DNA of 64,000 bases from Lentinula raphanica (taxonomy: Eukaryota; Basidiomycota; Agaricomycetes; Agaricales; Omphalotaceae): positions 1,240,001-1,304,000 of the forward strand of contig JANVFP010000012.1 in the NCBI GenBank assembly GCA_027919835.1. The letters run 5' to 3'. Positions 1 through 11,637 of this stretch are shown here, piece after piece. Each line of letters opens with the position of its first letter. The stretch's first letter is position 1. The position numbers were made by a program, and so were the translations under genes. Below the pieces are notes generated by a model, which worked only from the letters and a program-made list of their open reading frames with translations, made no database searches and was not told where the DNA came from.

Positions 1-722
1 GCCCCTTGGACGTATCTGCTATACCTATTACCGATTCAAATGGCGTTCTACCAAGTCTTCGAAGAGTGGAAGAGTGCCATACTTACCCTAGACTAGGCTA
101 TAGGCTTTGCCTTAGATTAATAGTAGAGACCCATTTTGATGTCGGCGGACGTAGAGCCTGAGATGCAAAGTGTCGAAGTAGTTCTGAGCTAGGGTCAGTT
201 GGAAGTAAGAATTTGCTGTATACTCTCGTGAAAATAGGCTCTCTGAGGAGTCTCTTTCTTTGGAATGATGCGAAACATTTTGGTACTATTTTGCAGACTC
301 GGCTTGAAAGAGATGGATTGAGGACTGATAGCCGACACCCCCGATAGATTTCGGAACAGTGAATGGGATATTTGTACGTTCTAGTGTTCTGCTAATGTTG
401 AATGTTAAAATAAGAAGAAAGAGAAAAAAAACATTTGGATACCGACGAGAGTTGCTGACAGATCTGAGATAGGTTTTCCCCTTTAGCGAAAAGTTAACAA
501 TGCCACGTTTCCGCTCATTCTGTCGGGCGACTATACCTCCTTCCGCCGTGACTTCTTTCTTCTCACACGATTTGACCGGGTAACCCACCTGCGAGCGTTG
601 AAGATGTGTATAAGTAGAAGTTGCTAATCCTCCTTCCAGTTCTTCCTTATAACATCTATGCTCACTCATCTCGCTCCCTCAAATTCTCGCTTGTACGGCC
701 CCCCTTCGATTCAAACCCTCCC
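1..722. other. gene-free left edge
   Basis: I see no supportable gene here. One minus-strand open frame (286-669) has neither a recognisable domain nor clean splice sites. The last ~100 bases are pyrimidine-rich and probably hold the promoter and 5' UTR of the methyltransferase that starts at 723. Confidence 0.4.
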
Positions 723-2124
723 ATGGACGAATCCAGTGATACAGAAGACAGCGATGTCTGTTCTTTGACTTCATCAAGTATTTTCAGTCCACCGCCCAGT
801 GTCGCAACCTCACGGACCTCCTATGTGCCTTCTGCGCGTTCAGCCTCTCCTGTACCCTCTGTTTGGTCCATGACTAGCTCAATGCGGGCTCAAGCATACA
901 AACATGAATACGGTCGAGGGCTCAACAACTACTCTGAGGTTTATCGTCTCCCCGCTGACGATGAGGAGTTAGAGCGTCTCGGTGCGTTACTATCTGAGCG
1001 CGTCCTGATTGATATAATCCAATCGTTCATGTACAGACGCTCAACATCTCATATTCATGGAAATAATGGGAAAATACCCTCCATGTATGGAAGAGGTCAT
1101 GGCAGATGATGTACCCGGTGAGACCAAGGCCGTGCTCGACCTCGGTTGTGGGAGTGGAAGCTGGTATGTCCATTTGACGCTAGCGACCATATTCACATCG
1201 TAATTTCGATCGAAACTCAGGATCATGGACGTTGCACGCGATTTTCCTCATTGCTCTGCTGTCGCTGTGGACTTGGTCCCAATGCAATCAATGTAAGGAG
1301 TTCATTGCTCAGCCGGACCCGACTTATACTCATGGTTTTTCTAGATATATGCCGCTCAATCTTAGGTATCTTCTGGCAGCTCATATTGTCTCGAGCATCT
1401 CTCATGTTCCCCTCTTAGGAGCGAAGTCGACGATATAAATCTCGGGCTGGAGCATTTTTACGGTGACTTCAATGTGGTTCATGCGAGGTTGATATCTTCA
1501 GGCGTGAGTTCGGGACCTCTGCTCTGCTTTGGACATGGACGTAACTAGTGTATCTCCAGGTCAAAGACTATGAAGGACTCATCAACCATATCAGCATGGT
1601 CCTTCGTCCCGGTGGTCTGATAGACCTCATGGAGTTTGATTTTTCCATATACGATGAACACCATTGCCGCATCGAAGTGGATACCTCCAAAATCGGGGAA
1701 CCCTGGCTACCTCGATGGATGGCGTTCGCCAATTTTGCCGTACGGAATCGAGGTGGTGATGCTGATGCTGCTACCTACCTTGAGAGCTGGGTATCGAATC
1801 ATCCTGCATTCGAAAATGTCAACTATCAAGATCACTGGATCCCTACCTGTGACTGGATCACCGAATCCGACTTTCTGATGCGAATAGGTGCCAGTTTGCG
1901 CGATGACATTCTGGTATGCTCAGCATGTTAATTTGCATATAAGCTCTTGTCTCATTTCTTCTCAGGCATTTTTGAAATCTGGTCGGCCTCTGCTGCTGAG
2001 TAGCGGGATACCGGAAGACCTTGTTGACGAGCTCGAGGCGAATGCAACACAAGAGTTACTATTCACAAAGCCTCGTCATTACGTTCGGCTGCAGTATCTC
2101 AACGCCCGCAAGCGACATGACTGA
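723..2124 (+). CDS. SAM-dependent methyltransferase
   Basis: A class I (Rossmann) S-adenosylmethionine methyltransferase of the fungal UMTA/LaeA-like type; substrate unknown. After a Ser/Pro-rich N-terminus of about 60 residues comes an Asp/Glu-rich linker, then motif I, VLDLGCGSGSW, around 1128-1165, split by an intron. The acidic end of strand beta-2 (VAVDLVP) follows at about 1265. A post-motif segment, LRPGGLIDLMEFDF, lies near 1600-1650. Five introns are supported by GT-AG borders that keep the frame, for example one starting after 980, one starting after 1164 and one ending at 1964. The start at 723 gives the acidic N-terminus usual in the family; an in-frame ATG at 621 is the alternative. 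Small-molecule or protein methylation is possible; no biosynthetic cluster partners lie beside it. Confidence 0.85.
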
Positions 2125-3026
2125 ACAATGCGCGAAACCCAGTCACCATTCTTCGATTTCTTACTCGATGTATATTATTGTCTTTACATCCATCTAGTTT
2201 ACAATTTCCCCCAAATAATTTCGCGCTAGTATGCATTAATCTCTCCCGATCTTCTTGACTTATAAATTTGTATACAGTCATTCCCACGTCCGTTGAACAG
2301 CGAAATATAGTTGCCCCCCGGAATCAGCTACTGTTTCATTTGTTCATAAACTGAGTAGATAGAAACTTGCATCTAGCCTTCCTGAAAAACTCTAGCTAGT
2401 TTTTTTTGCAATCTAGTGAGGGATATGTATCCCATTAATGTTATCAGTGAAAATGTTTGTTATCTGCAGAATTAGACTGCTCTGAACACTCGTGTGATTA
2501 TCCAAATTAGGTGCATTTTGAATTGGCCGGGTAACTGGAAAAATAATTCCGATTCGTCAATTGACACCCAAATATCCTGTCTTCCTAGTAAATGCTCGTT
2601 ATCTGCTCATACCAATGCTATCCTCTTGGTTTAAGTACTGCATTGAGGATGGTTTGGATATTTGCTACCTATAATATGTCTTTTGTGATTATTTCTTACA
2701 TATATAGCACATAAAGAGGTGTTTAAAATCCAGAAACCAGCGGTGTTTGCCTTGTACAATGAATATAACTCTCAGACTGAGGAATTTGTTCTGCTTAAGT
2801 ATCGGAAATTGTAGTATAGTAGTAAAGACAGCTAAATGAATCAACTCCGAGGCCAATTACATTCTTTTTGAGGTGTTCCGAGGCAAGTGTTCAGTGGAGG
2901 TTGGATGTTCAAAGGACGTGGGAATGACTGTATTCGTCTCTCAAAATTTCTATACTTACTCGTACTTCAATGTAGTAATTCTAATCCCAATTCATTGTGG
3001 CAGTGCTACGAGGCTTAACCCTTGTT
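2125..3026. other. AT-rich intergenic region
   Basis: A gap of about 900 bp between two plus-strand genes. No open frame with splice support, RNA gene or repeat was recognised. It should include the 3' UTR of the methyltransferase and the promoter of the Ski2 gene. Confidence 0.4.
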
Positions 3027-6000
3027 ATGGACCAATTCAACCAAGAGCGCGATGTGAACCTATTACTTGAACAACTAGGACTCGCTCATCTTCCCTCTCA
3101 AGAAGAAGTACACCAGGATATAGAACAAAGGCTGCTTTCTTTGCGAGAAAGGCTTCCTCAACATTGGTTGTCCAAATATCAAATGTATGATCAATTGTTG
3201 GCTATCGCAAACTTTTTGTGCTGACAGAAAAGTGGTACAAAAGTCAATGGGAACGTCCTGTATCCGTGCCATCTCTTTTACCACTAAATCCTTCACCTCC
3301 ACCGACAACTCTTTCTTTCGTTCGCGTTGGACTCGAAGGACGAATTGCGGGTTATGTTGAGGTGTAGCATCAAGTCACCTTTTTGCAGCAGGCTCATTCT
3401 AACGCCATCTTTTGACTCTAGACACCGCAAAGCAACACCTCCAATGGACTCACATCTACATCTCTAGATCGCGCCCCAGGTCCAAGCAAGAATTTTGTGA
3501 GAGGAAAGTCAGGATATGTTCCCTTCTGGCCCGGTGGATTGGATATCCCAGCCGATCCAGTTATTTCGCCAGAGTTGAACGAGGGGATGAAAGGATTACG
3601 GACGATTCCTCCTGGCTTCGCCAGAGGTCTACGTCTTCCCGGTGACGATCCTGAAGATTTACTTGCTTTGGATGACTTGCACGAGACCGGCACATTAATC
3701 AATGGCCGAGATGAGACGGTAATGTCTACCTCACCTCCCCTTCTGCTCGACTTACACCCTTGCCTCATATCAGCTATCCTCCTCTGCCGCGTTTGATGAA
3801 GAAGCTATCTCGACCCTACCAAACGAAGGTACCGAAATAGATGAACTACTTCCGACGTCAGTGAGTACAATCATTTCCACAGCGATTCCACATTCACGGA
3901 TTTGTGACAAATTTCATTACTCCCTGTAGCGGTCAAACCTAAACGCGACGCGGGTGCTGAAGCGCCCAAAACAAGTCGACCTGCAAAAACGTAACTGGGC
4001 CCATGTTATCGATGTCCGAACCCCCTTTTCCAACTTCCGCGAGCTTGTTCCTCACATGGCGCATAAAGTGCGATTCGAGCATACTCTAAGCAACCTTGTC
4101 GATTTTTGATGCTAATTTCTCATCTCATCATAGTACCCTTTCGAGCTTGACGTGTTCCAGAAACACGCTGTTTATCATCTGGAACTGGGAGATTCTGTTT
4201 TTGTAGCAGCCCACACTTCTGCCGGGAAGACGGTCGTCGCAGAATATGCGATTGCACTGGCAGAAAAACATATGACTCGGTATCAATGCTCCGCTGTATT
4301 ACGCTCCCTTGCAGTCTCCTAATCCCGATCTTCTTTCTCAGAGCAATCTACACATCTCCAATCAAGGCTCTTTCAAACCAGAAGTTCCGCGATTTCAAAC
4401 AAACCTTCTCTTCGGCATCAGTCGGAATATTAACAGGAGATGTTCAAATCAATCCAGAAGCCAGCTGCCTGATTATGACTACAGAAATTCTGCGAAGTAT
4501 GTTGTACAAAGGCGCTGATTTGATTCGAGACGTGGAGTTTGTGATCTTCGATGAAGTTCATTATGTTAATGATGCTGAGGTTCGTGAATTTCATGACATT
4601 ATTTCGCGTCGCTTTGAAGTAATTCTTTCGTCTCAGAGAGGCGTGGTTTGGGAAGAAGTAATTATTATGCTGCCTGACCACGTCAATATCATCCTGTTAT
4701 CAGCGACGGTCCCAAACACCAAAGAATTTGCCGAATGGGTTGGGTAAGCAGACGGTGAACGAGTGCTTCTAATACTGAAACGGTCTCGATTTAGACGGAC
4801 AAAGAAGAAAAACATTTATGTCATATCAACCGCCCAACGTCCTGTTCCTTTAGAACACTATCTCTACGCCGGACGTGAAATCTACAAGATAGTAGATTCA
4901 CAAAGAAAATTTCTCGGAAGCGGGTGCGAGTCCATCTTCTTCTCACACATCTCAGGCTTTTCATCCCGATCCAAACTGATCACCATACCCAGGTACAAAG
5001 ATGCTGGAGAAGCCTTGCGGCGGAAACAAGACAAGGAACGGGAAGCCGCCGGATTACCTGCTGTCCAGCGTGTGGGAGCGAGGGGCGCAACGCCTCAAAG
5101 AGGACAACAACGTGGTAGCCGGGGTTCTCCTGCAGCTATACGTGGACGAGGTGGCTCCGGTCCGTCCTCTGCCTCGAGGACGATCCATACCGGGATGGAT
5201 AAAAACCTCTACGTGCATTTGTTGACGTTGTTGAAAAAGAAAGGCTTACTTCCAGTGGTGGTCTTCACGTTTTCCAAGAAACGGTGTGAAGAGAATGCCT
5301 CGACACTCACGAACCAAGATCTATGCACATCCGTTGAGAAAAGCGAAGTCCATGTAGCCATTGAGAAGGCGTTGTCTCGCCTGAAAGGTCAGCAGTTACA
5401 CGTCTCCAAATATCTCACGTCATAGAATATGTACGCCGCAGGAAGCGACAAAAAGTTACCTCAATTGGCAAGAATGCGCGACTTACTGAGTCGCGGCATT
5501 GGTGTGCACCATGGAGGCCTCTTGCCCATTGTCAAAGAGGTTCGATGATGTTGACACGGTCCCCGATCTCTTGGTCTAAACCCGTTTCAGCTCGTTGAAA
5601 TTTTGTTTGCTCGCGGTCTTGTTAAAATCTTATTTGCCACAGAGACGTTTGCTATGGTGGGTCAATATTTCCAGGCGGGATACGACCATATGCTCACTCA
5701 ATACAGGGCGTTAACATGCCGGCACGTTGTGTGGTGTTCTCTGGCATACGAAAACACGATGGGCGGAGTTTTCGCGATATCCTGCCAGGCGAATACACTC
5801 AAATGGCGGGCCGTGCAGGACGGAGAGGACTTGATCCAACTGGCACAGTTATCATCGTTGCTAATGACAACTTACCGGAGGTGCAGTCATATGGATCTTT
5901 TCATATCACCATACTCAGACGATACGTTTAGCAAACGACATTGAACACTATGATCCTAGGAGCTCCAGGGAAACTCTCATCGCAATTCAGGCTAACGTAC

Positions 6001-7882
6001 AATATGATCCTCAATCTGTTGCGAGTTGAAGCATTGAAGGTTGAAGAGATGATAAAGCGCAGCTTTTCTGAAAACCTGTCTCAACAACTCTTACCTGATC
6101 AACAGAAAAAAGTCTTAGAGGTGATTATCAATTATGAAGATTGACAATGGATGGAGATGCTTATATCATATTTTCATCAGGGTGAAAGCGCCTTACTCAC
6201 TTTGCCAAAACTACACTGTGATTTTTGCACTCCCGACATCGAAGAATTTTATGACTATTCATTGCAAATCATTCACTTGAATCACAGACTCCTCAACGTG
6301 GCCACCCGACATCCTCGGGGCAGTAAATCCTTTGATGCTGGTCGGGTGGTTATTCTGCGTGACGGTGTGAGTGTCTGAACAAGGATCTATTTGGCCAAAC
6401 ACTCAAGGAATCTACAGCATTTCCAGCACAATAATGTTGCTATCATAATGAAATTGGCTCCTGCCCAAGTCACAGAATCTAGTTCCAAGGAAAGATCCAA
6501 GTCTTACCTCGTGTTGGCTCTGGTTGATGAGGATCTGAAAAATGGGAGGCGAGGTAAGGTACTACATTCATCTTGATTTTTTATCTCAAAGGTCTGCAGA
6601 CGTTGACACTGAAGCATTGACGCCGCGATGGCCGCCTACTCCTCGCTCTCTGATGGTAGCTAAACCGACTTATCAGTTGACGATCGCTCCCCTGTCAAGT
6701 ATCTCATTGGTCACCGACCGAACTATCAAAGTCAGAAATTTTGATCTCGTGAGATCCATACTCATCACAGGAATAGGTCGATGTGGGTGCGATTGCAGAC
6801 CGGCATCTGATATCTCGTATGCGCGAAGCCATAGTGGCTCTACAAGAGATTGTCGAGGAATGGTGTAACACCAGTCATATTCCTGAAATTGACTGGAATC
6901 GAATGCGCATGCTCGAGTTTCAAGAAATTCTACTGTCGCGGAATAATCTGCTCACGCGTTTGAAAACTAAGGACTGTCCATCGTGCGCAGATTTCGACGC
7001 TCATGTGTGTCATTCATCGCTCCTCATTGATTTTGGCCGTGATCTTGAACGTTTTTTAGTACTCCGTCGTTCATGCTGAGAAGGCTTTGCGCTCGAGGAT
7101 AGCTATGCTCAAAGAGGCCATATCAGATCAGAATCTCGAGCTTATACCAGACTACGAACAGAGGATTGGAGTACTCAAGGAGTTGAAGTTTATTGACGAA
7201 AATTCGACTGTGCTTTTGAAAGGTCGTGTTGCATGCGAGGTATGAATGACTGTCTCATATACTATGTCCAGCTGGTAATTTCCCACCAGATCAACAGCGC
7301 GAACGAGCTGGTGCTAACAGAGCTAATACTCGAAAATACCCTTGCTGGTTATGAACCAGAGGAAGTTGTTGCTCTACTTTCATGTTTTGTGTTCCAAGAA
7401 AAGACCGATGTTGAGCCGGTCATTCCACTGAGATTGGAACAAGGCAGAGACGCTATATTGGCGATAAGTGATCGGGTGGGACGTATCCAAGACTCGTACA
7501 AAGTAGCTGCGGAGGACTTTCAATCAAAACTCAAGTTTGGTTTGGTGGAAGTGGTTTATGAGTGGGCCAAAGGCATGGTAAGTTACTCCTGTTGTATCCT
7601 TAGAGAATACAGCATAACTAGAATCTCTTAGCCATTTGAGCAAATCACCGGCCTTACCGACGTCGCAGAAGGAACTATCGTCAGAGTAATCACCAGGTTG
7701 GATGAGACATGTAGGGAAGTTAGAGATGCTGCGCGGGTTATAGGAGACGCTGAACTTTTCAAGAAAATGGAGGAATCACAGATCAAAATCAAACGGGATA
7801 GTAAGGAGTTTGTGCTGCCTGCCTGCTTTTCTTGTCTGAATTTCTCGTTCTAGTCGTTTTCGCGGCAAGTCTGTATTTCTAG
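3027..7882 (+). CDS. SKI2: Ski2-type DExH RNA helicase (exosome cofactor)
   Basis: The helicase of the cytoplasmic Ski complex, which feeds mRNA to the exosome for 3'-5' decay. The N-terminus (from 3027) matches the Ski2 N-terminal segment that wraps Ski3/Ski8. Walker A (AHTSAGKT) is at about 4209-4232, the DEVH box at 4549-4560, SAT near 4700, and motif VI ([12 protein letters not shown]) near 5800-5835. The C-terminal DSHCT domain ends in IVFAASLYF, reached through a 53-nt intron (7801-7853). More than a dozen short introns are needed; apparent stops at 6142 and 6376 fall inside introns 6121-6180 and 6367-6426. All helicase motifs are intact, so the gene looks functional. The paralogue Mtr4 is less likely, because the N-terminus and the insertion after the first RecA domain are Ski2-like. 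Confidence 0.93.
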
Positions 7883-8409
7883 AGGTGATGCCGTCACGAG
7901 TCAAAGCTGTATATATCATGCCTGCATTTGTCAACTGGTTGATGACATTATCATCCACCGAGCACTTACACAAGCTGTACAATCTCAACACTGAAACACG
8001 CTGGCACTCAGTAATCGATGGACTCTCCATGAACAGCTACCATGTGTGGTCATACCGCACCTCACTCCCTTCTTCGGCTTGAACTGAACAGCCTGAATCT
8101 TCGGAAAATGTGACAGTGTTGACTAAAAAAACCTAACTATCATACATAGGATTTTCAGAATTACTTACTTCACATACAAAGATTATGTATAACATAAACC
8201 AGGAAAATGAATATGTATGTAATTACATGTAGCTTCAGGAAGTGAAGAGCCATTTGAGTATCATAATGGTTTAAAGTTCTGGCATGGGAGTCCAAAGCAA
8301 TGGAAGCACTGGTGACAGTGCAATAACATGATATGAAAACCAAGTTGTGAATATCGAATAATACCTAAAGGAATCGTTAACGGAGGGCCATAGAGAAGCG
8401 GAGAGGGTG
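7883..8409. other. intergenic region between converging genes
   Basis: A region of about 530 bp between the 3' ends of the Ski2 gene (+) and the Ser/Thr-rich gene (-). It is AT-rich with short A/T runs. Nothing beyond presumed 3' UTRs and polyadenylation regions is seen. Confidence 0.4.
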
Positions 8410-9483
8410 TCAAGCATCAGAATCATAGGCAGCAATTAATCGTTCGAAATAGCTTGAGTCTATCATATGCATTGGACGTGGGGCATGGATGATGGGAACG
8501 GTGGTCTGAGCAGGTAGTACTGATTTCAGTGAGGATGCGAGAGCCGGGAGCGAAACCATTTGACTGTTAGTAGGAGAGATTGTCGAAGTGATATCGGCGT
8601 AGTAAGCTTCAAGTTCCAAAGGGGTTAACGGAGAATCGGAAGATGTAAAATCTGAGGGCGTGTTACTCGCCGTATTGGCGGAGAGATTCGTTGCGAAAGA
8701 ACAACCGAGTCCACCAGGGTAGAAAGGATAACAATCACTCGGGTCCTGAGGGCCTGTAGGGCCTATCATCTCCTCGATCCACTTCTGAAGCTCTTCTTCC
8801 CCAGATATTTGCTGAGCCCACTGCTTATCCTTGGTCCAAACATCTAGTTCCTCGGATCTTGGAGCTTTAGCTATGACAGAATCTTCTGCACACGTATTTG
8901 TCCGTTCAAAACTCTCGTTCATCTCGGACATCCAAAAGACACCAGAGCGGTCATCCGGGGTGTGATATGCTCCGTCATGTGGAGAGAGATTCGAGCATGG
9001 GATGTCAATCTTCTCTTCCCCTTTGTCTTTTTGAGAACAAAGAGGAAAGAGGTCAAAGCTATAGCAATTTTCGTAGCTGTTGCCAGAAGACGATGTGATG
9101 CTGGTACTAGGGGACATCGAGATTTTGAATTGCGGCGAATGTGGGGAATAGCTCGTGGATGGTGTTGGACAGAAAGAACTTTGGGCAGCGGTAAAGCCGG
9201 GGTCTGGATGATGATGATGATGATGTGAGTAAACGCCCTCTTGTTGATTATATGATGGAGTGCTATACTCGGTGAGCGTGTTCTCATCCGAGGATTGCGT
9301 GTTTCCTTGAGGGTACACAAACTCGCCACATTCTGAGCCCAACCAAGTATAGAAGTCTGACAATACAGGATAGTATGTTTCAGCAACCGTGTGTTCATCT
9401 GTTGCGCGCGTTTCGTGGTGTTGAAGAGGGGAGTCTTGGTATGAACAAGTACCGTCGACGGTGGCAAACGCATACGAAGTCAT
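8410..9483 (-). CDS. hypothetical Ser/Thr/Pro-rich protein
   Basis: An uninterrupted 357-codon frame, not recognised. The product is acidic and rich in Ser, Thr, Pro, Gln and Tyr, with little predicted globular structure. Six consecutive histidines (residues 87-92) are encoded by a short repeat at about 9207-9225. A more hydrophobic, possibly helical segment lies near the C-terminus (LEAYYADITSTI and LPALASSLKSVL). No signal peptide or membrane span is visible. The composition resembles intrinsically disordered regulatory proteins, but no DNA-binding domain is seen. Support for coding comes from length, lack of introns and the clean ATG. The 3' end faces the Ski2 gene; the 5' end faces the small spliced gene at 9810. 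Confidence 0.6.
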   Translation of the reverse strand: MTSYAFATVDGTCSYQDSPLQHHETRATDEHTVAETYYPVLSDFYTWLGSECGEFVYPQGNTQSSDENTLTEYSTPSYNQQEGVYSHHHHHHPDPGFTAAQSSFCPTPSTSYSPHSPQFKISMSPSTSITSSSGNSYENCYSFDLFPLCSQKDKGEEKIDIPCSNLSPHDGAYHTPDDRSGVFWMSEMNESFERTNTCAEDSVIAKAPRSEELDVWTKDKQWAQQISGEEELQKWIEEMIGPTGPQDPSDCYPFYPGGLGCSFATNLSANTASNTPSDFTSSDSPLTPLELEAYYADITSTISPTNSQMVSLPALASSLKSVLPAQTTVPIIHAPRPMHMIDSSYFERLIAAYDSDA

Positions 9484-9809
9484 GCTGTAACAGAGGGGGG
9501 CAGAAAGGTAAGATGACGGGGGAAACTAAGAAAGTGGCAAATATGAATCGTCACCTTTTAAGCTAAATGTTTGTGGACCATTGGACGACGGCAACCTCGT
9601 TTTCACTCGGGTGACGGAGGTCTTGGTTAAGCAGGGAAAGAACAATGGGAAACCGAGAGTGGCACGTTGTTAATATGCATGGACGCGAAAGAAGATCAAT
9701 AGAAAAAAATACCTATGTATATACATTTCCACTTTCGATCACGGATAGAATATCTCATCGTTTTGTCATACACAAGTCAATCAGATTAGGAGGTCCAAGC
9801 GCCGCAACG
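9484..9809. other. divergent intergenic region
   Basis: A region of about 325 bp between a minus-strand gene (start 9483) and the small plus-strand gene (start 9810). It presumably holds both promoters. The plus frame stays open back to 9645, so the small gene could start further upstream. Confidence 0.35.
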
Positions 9810-10417
9810 ATGTTCCTTATTGAATTAGGAAAGGTCAGCGAGGCGATGGGTGATCTTCGTGGATATGAGTAACTATACCTATATCAGAACAAATCGCTGT
9901 AGAGGTTTGTGTTAGGGTATGGATAACGCCACCTGCCAGCGTTTGGGTGGCAGTTCCGGAAGATATAAGAAATCACGGAGCACTAAGTCCACAAAATGCA
10001 CACAGACAGCATCTGAAGGTATGCAGCCTATCTTGGAAGTGGAAGCTATGTGCTATACATACCTAACGTGCTGATTCAGGCTGATTCGTATCATCTTTGA
10101 TTCATATCCAAGTTCACCATTGTCGTTGGAGGTCGACCACTCGTCCCTATGACCCTAGCTGTTGATACGCGATTACTGCCAGTGAGTACAAGGACAAAAA
10201 CCAGTATGATGGAAGCGACATACCAAGTATTCTCTCTATTGTCCATTACTTTCCAAAGATCACAATTGTTGAGGTTTGCCACGCTGCGCTAAAGCTTCGC
10301 ACTGGTCCCTACCGCTACACCGCAAAACTCCACGCCCAGACTCAAGTGCGCGTTACCCACGACCCATGGGATATAGAACTCACCATAAGGAGGACGAAGC
10401 ACGCGAAATCAAGATGA
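9810..10417 (+). CDS. small spliced protein, function unknown
   Basis: Four exons can be assembled: 9810-9868, 9916-10018, 10113-10181 and 10259-10417. Their borders are GT-AG and phases agree throughout, giving about 129 residues. Exon 2 reads WITPPASVWVAVPEDIRNHG, exon 3 FTIVVGGRPLVPMTLAVDT and exon 4 RYTAKLHAQTQVRVTHDPW, which look like a compact beta-rich fold rather than random translation. No family is recognised. There is no signal peptide or membrane span. An internal ATG at 9846 is an alternative start. Because none of the exons is long, the gene is easily missed by frame-based searches. The call rests on splice consistency, not on similarity. Confidence 0.5.
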
Positions 10418-10751
10418 AATCAGCTATTAAAAAGATGGATTGGACTGGTGATTGTACATTATGCGTCAACGACGATAAAGAAGAAGAGTTGAGATGATAA
10501 GAGCGAATGGCTTGTTGAAACGCAAAAGAATGTTACGTTATTCAGGTCGGACAGTATAGAAAAGGGATGAGATGGAGATGAACAGGAAAAAAGAGAATCG
10601 AGAATCGAGGCCGTACAACACACAAGTGTAGAAACATCACTACTGCCCAGTTTTATCCATCCTCCGCACAGCTGTGTATTCTGGTTGAAATAGTAAGTAA
10701 TTTTACAACAAAGAAGGTGGAATGAGGGCAAGTGGAGAAGGGTTGAGTGAA
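10418..10751. other. convergent intergenic region
   Basis: About 330 bp between two converging genes. No gene or structured element was recognised; probably overlapping 3' UTRs. Confidence 0.35.
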
Positions 10752-11637
10752 TTACTCAGCGACAACCAAACCACCCATAGCCCTCTGTACAGCATTCATG
10801 GCCTGATCGACACCAGCAGGTGCAGGAGATCCACTACCATTAATTGCTCGTGGTCCCAAGGAAGGATGTCTTACGCCCAACGCAGCGCCGAGCATCCTCT
10901 TTCCTGGATCTCCAATCCTAGGTCCGCCGGCCAAGGAATTGAAGTCTGTGTTGAGACTAGTGGCTAAGATAGCAGGGTCCGACGGAGGACTGGGATTGGA
11001 GACAGCTTCCCCCAAAGAAGAGCTGATGAGCGAATTGAGTGTAGGGTGAGAAGGAATGTTGGGTAATGTAGGAGACGGCTCACGGCCGTCGGTTGAAAAC
11101 TCGGGTAGAGCGACGTGCTGAGCGATACTACCAGTACCGTTATGGCGGAAACCGTTTGTGGTCATGGGCCCGGATACCGAGCGGGCGGCGGGAATGACAG
11201 AAATAGAGGCGGAGCGACTGTTGTGACGAGTCGGATTGGGATGCTGACCTCGAGAGTTGACTGTCTGGATAACAGACTGAGCATCTTCGCCGTCATACGG
11301 CCTGATAGATGCTGGAACACCGTTTGAAGAGGTCAAGATAGCGGGAGGGAAGGCCAATGTATGCAAGTATGCACGTTTAGCTGAGGAAAAAAAGCCGATA
11401 GACATGAGGCCTTGAAGGTTTGTAAGAATTTGACATCAACTATTGCTCACCAGTAGAAGCATCCTGGAAGACAATCAGTAAAGAAGTGTCGTCCTTCCAT
11501 TTGATCTTAAAACCACCGTTGATGTTGTCCCATTCTGAGAATGCAGATTGGATATCCTTGGTTTTCAGTTCCTTTGGAAAACCAGTAAGAGAGAGGATGC
11601 GAGTGACGGAGGCTGAGAGCCCTGCGAGCGAAGCCAT
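10752..11637 (-). CDS. RRM-like protein resembling the R3HCC1/PARN-type RRM
   Basis: Two exons, joined by an intron of about 70 nt (roughly 11380-11449). The N-terminal ~85 residues form an RRM-like fold: a first strand ILSLTGFPKELKTKDIQSAF, a tryptophan-containing middle (GGFKIKWKDD) and a last strand SLLIVFQDAS followed by AKRAYLHTL. This spacing resembles the RRM-like domain of R3HCC1-type proteins, which act with nuclear RNA-decay factors; that link is inference. The remaining ~200 residues are Pro/Ser/Asn-rich and probably disordered. The C-terminus repeats Ala/Gly/Val. The start at 11637 is chosen because it precedes the conserved-looking domain directly; an in-frame ATG at 11700 also exists. 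Confidence 0.65.

Noticed and set aside
286..669. 127-codon minus-strand frame at the left edge
   Set aside because: No domain, mixed composition, and it overlaps the presumed promoter of the methyltransferase.
6142..6150. In-frame stop in the Ski2 gene
   Set aside because: It lies in a 60-nt GT-AG intron (6121-6180) with a plausible branch site; splicing gives a continuous helicase frame.
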